From assembly GCA_025435555.1 (NCBI GenBank), contig JAIWWG010000013.1:124001-188000 (forward strand): DNA of 64,000 bases, read 5' to 3'. The position numbers were made by a program, and so were the translations under genes. This DNA is from Chytriomyces cf. hyalinus JEL632. Taxonomy: Eukaryota > Chytridiomycota > Chytridiomycetes > Chytridiales > Chytriomycetaceae. Shown in pieces: positions 35,363 through 44,646 of the stretch. The notes under the pieces were generated by a model. The model saw only the letters and a program-made list of their open reading frames with translations, did no database searches and was not told where the DNA came from. The stretch's first letter is position 1; each line of letters opens with the position of its first letter.

Positions 35363-36682
35363 ATGTCATTTTTGACTCAGGCAGCTACGCTGTCAGATGC
35401 TTCACCATACCCAGCAACTACCGCATCAGCATCAACACCGCAGGATGCACTGCCAGTTACGTCCGGTTTGCTGGAAACTGGTGAAGCCGACCAAATTGAC
35501 GACGATGAGCCCGGCGATATTTCGGACAACTCGGATTCGGAATCCACACAATCCATGACCAGCGCCAGTGCAAGTATCTCGACTGATGTATTCTCCACTC
35601 TGACGGTGAACTCAGGGAATGAGAACAGGATGCTGGGGCGTTTGACGGAGACTGTGCCACCTCCTCAACCGCTAATCTCGCCAGCAGCTGCTGCGGTAAA
35701 CACACTGGAAAGCTCACATGAAACCAGCCCTTTTGTTATTGCTCTACCTTTTGTCGTGATTGGTCTTGCCGTACTTTTGGGGATAACGGCGCTGTGCATT
35801 GTGAATCGAAGGTCGCATAAGAAGGTGAGGAGAGGTAGTGCAAGTCTGGAATCGGGGCTCTCTACCATCAACAATGAGAGTAGGGCAAGATTAGCAGTGT
35901 CAAATGGTCATGACGGAGAATTGGGGAATGCTACCTATGTGATGGAGCCAAGTCGGACAGAGCGAATAAGCTCAGTGCCATCAATATCCTCAGAGCACAT
36001 GGAGCAGGAGTGCATAACGCAGGAAGACATCAGGTCTTCGTTCGAGACCATGGTCGCCACGTCTTCTTCACAACCAGTTGCTGCTCGCCCAGGTCAAGTT
36101 TTACCAGCTCTCGTGATTCCGTCCATACCAAATCCACCCAAACAAATCGAATCACCTCCAAAGCATTCAGCGCCGAGTGAATCCGAATACGAAGCGCATT
36201 TGGCAGAAATCGACTCATCTCTCGCGTTTGTCGATTCAATGCAAAGGCGTAATAATGCTATGACAGCTGCTTTCACGGTCAGCCCACAATCTCTTGTACC
36301 GTCCGATCTTTCAATGAGCGATGACGCCAGGGAGTGCACTCAAGCACCTCCACGCAATGGACACGTGCTAGGAAGCGAAGGCCCCATTCCCGGCGCTGTA
36401 TCCAATGAAACACGCTCAAAGCGAACTCCTGTGAACGTTGAAGGGCATTTGATTATTCCCGAGTCAAGCAAGCCGATGGAACCTGGTGAAATTTCTGCGA
36501 CGTTTATTATACTGAATGGAAGCGGTGACAGTGATGTTCATTCAAGTGGTGGATCGGGAGGCGACAGTTCCGGGTTTGATTTGCTCTCGCCGGTGGAATC
36601 GTTTCATACTGCTGCTGAGAGGAGGTCTATTGGAAGTGGAGATTATATTAAGGATGAGTGGAGGTCTGTTCATTACAATTGA
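35363..36682 (+). CDS. Putative single-pass membrane protein, Ser/Thr-rich ectodomain
   Basis: Single exon, 439 aa, no recognised family. The first ~125 residues are Ser/Thr/Asp-rich (TQSMTSASASISTDVF), like an O-glycosylated stalk. One transmembrane helix follows (FVIALPFVVIGLAVLLGITALCI, about residues 126-148), then a stop-transfer NRRSHKKVRR and a ~285-residue disordered cytosolic tail. This is the layout of fungal wall-stress sensors or mucin-like membrane proteins, but no WSC or other cysteine domain is present. No signal peptide is seen at the chosen ATG. An upstream exon encoding one may have been missed, or the helix acts as a reverse signal anchor. Confidence 0.6.
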   Translation: MSFLTQAATLSDASPYPATTASASTPQDALPVTSGLLETGEADQIDDDEPGDISDNSDSESTQSMTSASASISTDVFSTLTVNSGNENRMLGRLTETVPPPQPLISPAAAAVNTLESSHETSPFVIALPFVVIGLAVLLGITALCIVNRRSHKKVRRGSASLESGLSTINNESRARLAVSNGHDGELGNATYVMEPSRTERISSVPSISSEHMEQECITQEDIRSSFETMVATSSSQPVAARPGQVLPALVIPSIPNPPKQIESPPKHSAPSESEYEAHLAEIDSSLAFVDSMQRRNNAMTAAFTVSPQSLVPSDLSMSDDARECTQAPPRNGHVLGSEGPIPGAVSNETRSKRTPVNVEGHLIIPESSKPMEPGEISATFIILNGSGDSDVHSSGGSGGDSSGFDLLSPVESFHTAAERRSIGSGDYIKDEWRSVHYN

Positions 36683-36838
36683 TGTTTGGGAGTTGAGTGA
36701 CTAGTGTTTACCCTGCTGCATATGGGGGAATATATTCGTGTTTCTATGGAGCTCTCGCTTTCCTGGCGTTGTTCTTTAAGCAATCGAATGCCGTCCCGCA
36801 CAGCTTTCACTACAGTTCAACTGTCAATGACAAATTGT

Positions 36839-37853
36839 TTATTTGGCAGCTTCTGGCCAGTAGTGCCTCAAGGCAGCATCCTTCTCTTCTTGGCTCATTT
36901 GAATCCCAAAATCGCTTTGAATAATCAAATCCAGTTGCTCGAAGCTCTCGATATCGACCGAGCAGTTCAAGGCGCTTGTTTCAGACGTTTCGCGCCGCCG
37001 GAACGCTTTTCCAACGAGCTGTAGTGCTGCACCCGATTTGGAGACGATTGAGAGAAACAAGAATCGTTGCAGAAAATGTTTTGGGGAATGTGACACGTAG
37101 AAATTCATGACTTCGTAGTCTTGAGGTCTAAGGCAGAACGGTTTAACTGGGATTCAGCGCGGGGAATAGGGAATCATTTTTTGGTTACCTGCCGCGTTCT
37201 AAGGTAAAATAGAAAAGAGGCGTGAACCGCTGTAACGGGTCAGAGCTGCGGTCGACACCGTCGGCTGGAGCCGCCCATGGAGCCCGTCTGTGCCAGACCA
37301 TAAAGTTCCCAGGCCCCGTCAAATCTGCCGCTTGAATGCGATAAGCCTCTCCAGCAGGTCCCTCCGATGTTGCCCCCACCCGCACTTGAATCGCTTCCAC
37401 GAACCGAGTCCCACCCAAATCCACGAGATACGTGTCATTTCCCAATTCGACAAAGACAATCATGTGCAGCACAGCGTTAAAGATCCACTTGTCAATGCTC
37501 TTTTCGAATGCTGCGAATCGTCCGACGCCACTAGATGCCTTGAAACCGAGTGCTTTGATGGCACATAAGAAGAGAAGGTTGTTTTGGAGACATGTTCCGC
37601 CGCGCTTTTCGGCCACTAAAAGTTGAAAGACCTGAGGCGGATCAAGGGGCAGCTCTGTCTTTGTGAAGAGAGGGCCGATATTCTCAAATGGGATGGATGT
37701 TGCATGCGCATAGACGAGTTGGTTCAGGAGATCCAATGAGGGAAGTTCGTCCAGCCGTAGGAAGCTGCGACCGATGCGTTTCAAGTATTCGCGAGCTTGT
37801 TGAGCGGAGAGAGCTTCGAACTCGTGAGCGGGATTTAAGCTGGTGATGGTCAT
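36839..37853 (-). CDS. Arylamine N-acetyltransferase
   Basis: Two exons: 37853-37189 and 37127-36839; 317 aa. The protein transfers acetyl from acetyl-CoA to arylamines, hydrazines or related xenobiotics. The catalytic triad is recognisable: Cys in KRGGTCLQNN, His in VLHMIVFVE, and Asp in YLVDLGG. The N-terminal helical bundle has the family motifs LNQLVYAHATSIPFENI. The second exon begins RPQDYEVMNFYVSHSP, the usual C-terminal-domain entry. I start at MTITSLNP because the upstream codons read as 5' UTR. In fungi these enzymes detoxify plant or microbial amines. Divergent from the GPCR gene. Confidence 0.92.
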
Positions 37854-38022
37854 GATGCATAAAGATAAAATGCTGCGAAATATGCGTGACCCTTGATCTT
37901 GAAGCGGCAGTCCTCCTTCACGGTGATATTTCAGGCTGACTTGCGACTTACGACCATTTTTAAAGGATCGCCAAGAACAAAGAACATATATTCGATTGAC
38001 TCCCGTTCGTGCGCTGAAAATC

Positions 38023-39080
38023 ATGTCCCTGGACTTGACCGCAAATTCCGTTATGGCCTTGGATACGCTCAGCTATTGGTTCTCCGTAGTGTTTCTTGTC
38101 ATTGGAAACGTGGCGATTTTGTTCAACTACACTATCGTTCTTCTCAACCTGAAACACGCTCAACAACTCGCGCCCAGTTCATTTATCATACTGTGGCTGT
38201 GTTTCTTTGACGGGACATCAATATTGAGCAATGTCATTGTTTCAGCGCAGCACCTGCTCCGAAACAATGTCTCAGATGACGTCTTGCCGATACAAGTGCA
38301 CGGCGCACTCATTGTCTTTGCGCAGTGTTCATCTCTACTGCTGTGTTTCGGGCTCACTTTTTTCCGCTATCTTGTGATCGTACAAAACTTGCAGTTGTCG
38401 AGATACTTTGCGACTATTTACACCTCATCAGTCGCGGTTTTATCATCATTAATCGCCGGGATACCATTTTTCCTTGGAACGCAAAGCGAGTCCTATATTC
38501 TTCGACCGAGTACTGTTTACTGCTCCCCGGATTGGAGTCTTCGAAATTCGAAGGAAGTCATTCTCACGTGGGCGTGTTTCGCGGCAGTGTTTTTACCCAC
38601 CAGCTTTGTCATCTATGCATACGTTGCCATCATGTCTACCGTTCGGCAGTCTGTTTTGGAAGTGAAAAGCAGCCAAATGATCATTGGTGACACTGCCGGG
38701 GCTGCTGGCACTGACCTGGATACATCTGAGGCTGGAGTCACTGCAGGCGAGAAACTTCGACCAAGACCCAAGATGGAACTCCAGCAAGACAATCTCCTCA
38801 AGCAAAGCATCATTATCGTCTGCGCGTTTTTGATTGGTTGGACTCCGTATGTCATAAGTGGGTATTACCAGGTTTATTTCAAACACTTGATCTGAATATT
38901 CCAACAACAGTGTCAACATACGAGTTCGCAGGTGGGATGCGAGCATCACCTATTTTTGACTACGCAGCGGCCATGTGCGTCACAGTTTACGATGTCATCA
39001 ACCCCATCATTGTTTATAAATACGATCGGGATATTCGTGCCAATTGCAACAAAGTCTTCAATAAAGGAACAAGATGTTAG
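38023..39080 (+). CDS. Class A (rhodopsin-type) G-protein-coupled receptor, orphan
   Basis: Two exons: 38023-38857 and 38911-39080; 334 aa. Seven hydrophobic helices carry class A landmarks: TM1 GN (N29), TM2 Asp (D63 in LCFFDG), TM3 end FRY (114-116) in place of DRY, TM5 FLPTSFVIYAY (Pro and Tyr), TM6 FLIGWTPY (FxxxWxP), TM7 INPIIVY in place of NPxxY. Intracellular loop 3 is ~60 residues and Ser/Thr/Gly-rich. TM7 has Thr where opsins have the retinal-binding Lys, so it should not be a retinal opsin. The N-terminus is short, and the C-terminal tail is short and basic. True class A receptors are rare in fungi and known mainly from early-diverging lineages. Ligand unknown; the DEP-RGS protein at 21 kb could serve the same pathway. 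Confidence 0.87.
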
Positions 39081-39560
39081 CAGATATATGCGCTTTTGAA
39101 ACCTCAGCTTTTTTTTACCCCCCCGCCCCCCCAGTACACGGCCCACACACACTTTTCTGTGGAGATTCTCTAATAAATTTTGAATTGTGAGTCTCGCCAC
39201 TGCGGCAAGTGACGAAATAACTCAACTTTGAATAGTGTGAGGAATTGTCAACTTGATTCAGTGAGGGATGAGGTGGTTGATTTTAGTGTGTATAAGCGCT
39301 TAAAATGTTGTGTTTATTTCAATGAGAGTATTGTGTGTTGTCGTTTCAGTCAAAAAGTGCACGTGGCTGCATTTTTTGAACTAAAAATAAATTACATTTA
39401 AATTTAAAAACAACGGTATTTTTTTTTTTTCATTACGGCCAAAAAAAGAACAGCTGAAAGCCAGCACCGTCCAAAAGAAGAGCAAACTGTCCCAAACTGA
39501 TCAATAAAACATGTAAGAATGTGTTTCATTTGTATGCAGAGTACTGAATGATCTTGCAAG
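39081..39560. other. AT-rich intergenic stretch bordering the mobile-element region
   Basis: No credible gene. It contains a C-rich run near 39,118-39,133 and several A/T homopolymers (near 39,400-39,430). It marks the transition from ordinary genes into the repeat-rich 5-kb block. Confidence 0.5.
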
Positions 39561-40206
39561 CAGGAGTAACATGGAACTGGACACTGATACTGAAACCCCC
39601 ATCGAATCCACCGAATCCACTGTTGAGGACACTATTGACCCCCATGTTGAAGTCCTGCGCTCGATTCGAATCATCCTCTCCTCAAACTGACTCCACGGCA
39701 GCACACAAACCCCAACAACACTCTTGATAAGTGGATCCTTCGCACAGCAAATGTGGACACGGCCCGAAAGGATATCTGGAACAAGTTCCGTAACAAGTGA
39801 GTCAATGCAATTGACATGTTGTGATGAGACAGTGGTGACCCAAAAAACTTACACTACAGTTTAATGCGGCGTGCAATCGTTGATGAAAATGCCAGTCCAC
39901 ACAGCTTCAACATCAGTGATTCAGACCCTACCATTGATGACATCGACAGCTACATCTATTTCAAAACCAGCAGTCAAAAATATTGCTTTGGGATGAAGAC
40001 ATCTTTCACCAAAATCTGGTGGTGCTGGTGGTGCTGGTGGTGTATTCAGGGCAACAACAATGGGCTTCACGCCTTCAGCAAAGACAGAAAGTTCAGATGG
40101 AGGTGCCACCAGAGTATGGGAGTGCTTTGGACATTCCCCTACACTTTCACTGGAGCTGAGAAGAGCAGATACTTTCTTTTGTTGAGTGGCTGTTCATAAA
40201 ACAATG

Positions 40207-41278
40207 TCAGTAGAGGCAAAAAGATTCAGCAACAGGTGAAAACTCACTGAAGGCAGCAGAAGGCGTCGCTAAGAAAGGATTTGGGGTTGATACAGTAGAT
40301 GACAGAATAGGTGAATCCCAGTGACCAATGATCGGAGTAGCTGCATCTGAGGCTAAGTTTTGCAGCACTGCACTCAAACCTGAGGGACCACTCTTTGGGT
40401 AGGCAAGAGAAGGCAGGAGTGGTGCAAAGGAGAACATGTTGTTGTTGTTGACAAGGTCTTGAGAATAGTCAGAGGGTCCCAGCAGTAAGCTGGGTGTTGG
40501 CTTGCTGGTATAGTTGTATTTGGCTGGAGAAGTGGGGCTGGAGCAGGGGGCTGGAGCAGGTGGGGCTGGGGCTTCAGTGTTCACAGAGCTTCTGGCAAGC
40601 CTTCCCGTGGCCATGCTCTCCGTAAACAATGAGTTCAGACATTCAAAGTCAGCGAGACCAGAAGTCAGCGTGCGCCAATGCCTGCTTGTCTTTAGGTAGA
40701 GCCTGAACAAAATGGTCAGCAAGGCATGCACGTACACACAATAAAAGAAAGCTTACGCAATGTACACCCTCACAACGTTTTTTCATTGGTTGGGCATGAA
40801 GGGAGAAATTCCAACCCCAACCGCTGAGGTCTAGCATCTTCAAAGCAGTGCCGAGCTTGAGCTTGAGGAATTGACCTTGGATTTGATTTGGGTGAGGTCC
40901 AACTGGATGTTGAACTCTCGGTTCAGCTTGTCAAGCACCACTGCCATGATTCAGGCTTGAACGTTCCCGCAGCTGTTTGCCATGATCGGCTTCAATCAAC
41001 AGCAAATGCAGCATGTAGGAGACTTCCTCCTTGGCCCAAGAGTGCAGTTGCCATACTGGAGTGGTCTGGGCTGGAGCGGTCTGTGTTGGAGGGGTCTGGT
41101 GTTGGAACGTACCCTTGAGCTGGGCAGTGTGTGTGGCCGGAGGCTGGGCGTGCGAGTGGATTGGAGGGTGGGCCGGTATCTGGTACGGCTGAGCGTTCTG
41201 GCAGGGTGACGTCTGTGGCACTGATCGTGGTGCCATTCCGTCTTGTTCTTGGAAGAAAAAACGCAAAGATGGTGCCAC
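40207..41278 (-). pseudogene. Myb/SANT-like protein remnant of a Harbinger element
   Basis: The order on the minus strand is: a Pro/Gln/Thr-rich N-terminus, then WAKEEVSYMLHLLLIEADHG (helix 1 of a Myb_DNA-bind_3-type domain). After a frameshift comes LDKLNREFNIQLDLTQIKSK (helix 2), and after another shift LKLGTALKMLDLSGWGWN (helix 3, like the LLSLSGFGWD motif of this family). A Ser/Pro-rich 176-codon stretch follows (40,737-40,207). The domain boundaries match the second protein of PIF/Harbinger transposons, which helps the transposase bind DNA. At least two frame breaks make it non-functional as read. Confidence 0.55.
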
Positions 41279-41445
41279 CCATTCCCCTTATTGCGTCATT
41301 GCAATGAGGGGATATGAGTACAGTATTTCCCCTCAAGTGGAGGAGAAAAAAGTGCAAGAACTGCACGGCTGCCAACACACTGCCACAACAACACTACAGC
41401 AATGCTCTGCCTCCTCTGCCGAGAGCTACTCTCCCACCACTACCT

Positions 41446-41620
41446 CCAGCACTGCGCCCTCCAGCACTGCGCCCTCCAGCACTGCGCCCTCCAGCACTGC
41501 ACCCTCCAGCACCAACACTTCAGCCACCACCTCCAACACTCTACCCTCCAGCACTGCACCTCCAGCACTGCACCTCCAGCACTCCACCCTCCAGCACCAA
41601 CACTTCAGCCCAGCACCAAC
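41446..41620. repeat. 15-bp tandem repeat, Pro/Ser/Thr coding potential
   Basis: The unit ccagcactgcgccct is present four times head to tail (41,446-41,505, the last with one change). Degenerate copies follow to ~41,620, interspersed with ccaacacttcagcc. It lies between the Myb-like and transposase parts of the decayed element. Confidence 0.85.
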
Positions 41621-41987
41621 ACAGGCGCTGCTGTTTCCAGCCACCCATAGTCCCCGCAAACAGCACAGTTGCTACAAAAGGCATCTGCTGCTGTTCCCAT
41701 CATAAACCTCACAATCACTCAGGCTTGGTCACAGTCAACCTGCACCCAGGGCATTTGGTATGTTTGAAGCGCCCTTACAGGTTATCAGGACAGCTAATCA
41801 ACTTGCACCAAACAGTCAAACTGTCACCAAAATGACCATACCTCCTTTGACTCAAAGGCAGGAGCTTGAATGCACCATCAAGAAAACCTTGTTAATGATG
41901 ATTCTTCGCATAACTATCTCGCTCATCGACAAGAACCTCTGCAGGCAGATCTGAGTCCCATGGCACACTTCCATCCTGAGAGGAAGC

Positions 41988-42790
41988 ATGTGGCTGCAAG
42001 AAATCTGCTGCGGACATCCCACTAGAATCCTCAACGCCCTTCGGATGAACACTAAAACCTTTGAGTAAGTGAGCTTTCATTTTTGCTGTTGTTCTTTTAT
42101 TGAGGCTTTTCTTTTCAGTGGCTTGGTGCACCTGCTAGTGTCGACTAGAGCACTTCCAACAACTCGGTTCATGCAGCCATTTGAGCAAGTCGCCATTTGC
42201 CTGTATGTTGTGGGAGGGAATAACTCCAACGGTGCGACGCAAGAGCGATTTCAACGCTCTGCAGATACTGTCAGTTGATCTTTTCAAGGGGTACTGAATG
42301 CCCTCCTAAAGCTGCAACTGAAATTCATGTGCCTGCTGCAAGCAGATAGTCCAAACCCCCTGAAATTGCACTCAATCCCAAATTCTCCCCATTCTTCGAC
42401 AGCTGTATTGGAGCATTTGACAGGATGCACATCAGTGCCATTGTAGGTGAAACTGAAAGCAACCCATACCGATGTTGTAAAGGCAGATTGCTGACACAGA
42501 ACATGCTTGGTGTTTGTGGCTTTGACATGAAGTTTCAGTTCATTCATGCAGGCTGGGAGGGTTCTGCTCATGACGGCAAAGTGCTTGCAGATGCATACGA
42601 AAATGGATTTGTCATTCCAGAAGGGAGATTGTATGTTGCAGATGCAAGTTATGCGCAGTGGGACAATGTTCATGTTCCCTACCACGGAGTGAGGTATCAT
42701 CTGAAGGAGTGGTGCCAAGGCAACCTAGAGTATGATTCTTTATTTGTTGAATATCAGTCTCAAGTGATGGAGCACTGTTTACTTCAATAA
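41988..42790 (+). pseudogene. Harbinger-type DDE transposase remnant
   Basis: Successive fragments match a HARBI1/PIF transposase in order. First come ICCGHPTRILNALRMNTKTFE (N-terminal helix) and, after a likely intron or gap, FMQPFEQVAICLY and NGATQERFQRSADTVS (helix-turn-helix region). Next is FFDSCIGAFDRMHI, containing the first catalytic Asp of the usual GALDGTHI. The last frame (42,425-42,790) has LLTQNMLGVCGFDMKF, AGWEGSAHDGKVL, LYVADASYA (second catalytic Asp) and GVRYHLKEW. The final QVMEHCLLQ may hold the third acidic residue, and a stop then truncates the C-terminus. Frame changes between blocks and the GTHI-to-RMHI change indicate decay. Confidence 0.72.
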
Positions 42791-43059
42791 AGGTTAATTC
42801 TCCCCAATTCATCTCTTATTCTCTACTGCAGATAAAGAAGAGTCCTGCACCTCACCATTCCACCAACCTCAATACATATGGGCATGAATTATGACATTGA
42901 GTAGGGTAAATGTCTAGTAGATAACAAGGAATGAATACACGAATCCTCATGTTCTATAAAGGGTGCAGACTTGTAGATGACGATAGCTTATTCTATTACA
43001 TGATTCCTGCTGATCAAGCATAAACATGGTTGGAAAGCAAATGTTTGGAATATATATGA

Positions 43060-43190
43060 TTCTGGCATAGCTGTTAAGGTTTGCGACCACAGACCCGCAG
43101 GTCACTGGTTCAACCCCACTGCTGCCAACTCCATGCAGCTATCTTCTGATCTTTATAGGGAAATAAGCAGAAGAAGAGGAAATAGAAATT
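43060..43190 (+). repeat. Candidate tRNA-derived SINE (pol III A and B boxes)
   Basis: An A-box-like TGGCATAGCTG (43,063-43,073) and a perfect B box GGTTCAACCCC (43,107-43,117) are 33 nt apart, the normal spacing for a tRNA promoter. The intervening sequence (TTGCGACCACAGACCCGCAGGTC) resembles a tRNA anticodon arm but does not form a clean cloverleaf. An A/G-rich body (43,150-43,190) follows. It sits amid other mobile-element debris. A decayed tRNA pseudogene is the alternative. Confidence 0.5.
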
Positions 43191-43503
43191 AACTTAGACA
43201 AGTATTCTATTACCACTTTTGTATGACTAATCTGTCAAGCCAGTCAAGCAATTAATCAATAACCTTACCCACTGTGGGGATATTGATTATAATTGACAAG
43301 CCTTTGCTGTCAGCCCAGTTCTGATTAATGAATCAGCCTGAAAACTGATTTGTGAGCAATGACTCACTTTTTCAGCAATTTCAAACTGGAAAATGACAAA
43401 TGAGTGATTTCACATCCATAATGACTTTTCTGACTGAAAATCTCAATTATGACAAATGAAATGGAAAAAAGGTGGCTGAGAAGTGAAATTGAAGAAAGCC
43501 TAA

Positions 43504-43960
43504 TTAGATTTTATGGGAGACAAAAATGTATATAAGGAGAGCTGTTTTGATGTGTTGTGATTCACCCTTAAGATAATAAATACTTATCAGCCCAAGTTCA
43601 AAACCAAACACATGAGGATTTGTGACTGAATTGCCAGATGCATCTGCCATGCATGCATTGAGATCGCCAACCAGCAAACAACATAGTGTAAATCCTTCAG
43701 ACAACAGTTCCACCTTTTGAAGCATGTCACCAATCACTTGGTTATCTACAGATGGGGGGATGTAGGCCATGATGATGATAAGGTCATGTGTGTGCATAGT
43801 GCAGTAGAATCCTCTGCTGGACACTTGGAATGGTCACCCAACATGACAACTGCCTTAAGTGCCACACTGGAATGTCCCGAATCTATGGTGCTGACTGCTC
43901 TGGCGCTTTTGCCCTTCTCGCTGCAAGACACTCCACACTGGCCCCCTGTTGGACGCAAAA
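43504..43960 (-). pseudogene. LINE-type endonuclease (EEP) domain fragment
   Basis: On the minus strand, the frame ending at 43,504 contains FYCTMHTHDLIIIMAYIPPSVDN and CCLLVGDLNACMADASGNSVTNP. The LVGDLNA motif is the catalytic GDFN/GDLN motif of the endonuclease/exonuclease/phosphatase domain of non-LTR retrotransposons. Upstream codons (to ~43,960) continue in another frame, so the fragment carries at least one frameshift. No reverse transcriptase segment was seen on either side, so it is an isolated remnant. Captured host EEP sequence is a less likely alternative. Confidence 0.5.
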
Positions 43961-44646
43961 TGTGGATCTACTCTTTCCTGAATGAATTCCGGAACACCAA
44001 ACCCGATGAAACTGATGCATACTCTGACATAGCAGAAGCAGTCTTGCTCATCTACACTGAATGTTGACATCTCCACCAGCAAGCGCATGGCCACTGGGCT
44101 GAGCCAGATGCTCCTGCTAGACCACTGCCAGCATGACAACCTCATAACCGCATCCCACAACCAGGCGGCTGGCCACTCAGATGACCCTGCCAAACCTGGG
44201 ACCTTAGATGATCAAATCCTGTCCCCCACGAACATCTGTCACACCAGCACTTTACCGAACACCTGTTTTTACATCTCTTCTGTTTTTACATTTCTGCCCT
44301 TTATTCCTTGGAATTTTATTTTGAACTTGCTGACCAACTTTTTATAATGTCTTGACCTTGTTTAGCACCTGTGTTACTGTGTAACTTGATTAAAAGAAAC
44401 TGAGAAGAACACACTTAGGATAAGAGAGATATTGCTTTGTGTTAGTCAATTGGCCGGGATCTACTGTGTCAATCAATCAACATCTACATCTACTAATGCA
44501 GTTGCTGCTCCAGACTTGTCCTCATACCTGTCTAGGAGTTACTTGCACAAGTGAACCTATTTCTGATACAAGCTCAAAGCAATAAGACAAGCAGACACTT
44601 TGTTTATTCTGCACTCAACAACGGTTAAAGCGCACCCTTGCGAGAA
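43961..44646. other. Repeat-derived, gene-free stretch
   Basis: Short broken frames only, no domain recognised. It is probably further mobile-element debris between the EEP fragment and the next host gene, whose stop codon is at 44,647-44,649. Confidence 0.4.

Larger units (their letters stand above)
39560..42800. mobile_element. Decayed PIF/Harbinger-like DNA transposon (approximate extent)
   Basis: Two hallmark coding parts of PIF/Harbinger elements lie back to back. On the minus strand (about 41,278 down to 40,207) is a Myb/SANT-like DNA-binding protein. On the plus strand (about 41,988-42,790) is a DDE transposase. Both are broken by frameshifts and lack usable continuous frames. The ends given are guesses: I could not identify terminal inverted repeats or the 3-bp target duplication by eye. 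Short open stretches at 39,570-39,660 and 39,720-39,960 may be further remnants of element-encoded or captured sequence. Confidence 0.6.

Noticed and set aside
36839-37108. Separate 89-codon minus-strand gene
   Set aside because: It is exon 2 of the arylamine N-acetyltransferase; the junction RGRPQDYEVMNF matches the family.
38023-39080. Retinal-binding opsin
   Set aside because: The TM7 position for the Schiff-base Lys is Thr, so it is kept as an orphan class A receptor.
43060-43140. Functional tRNA gene
   Set aside because: A and B boxes are fine, but the acceptor and D-arms do not pair, so it is treated as SINE-like or pseudo-tRNA.
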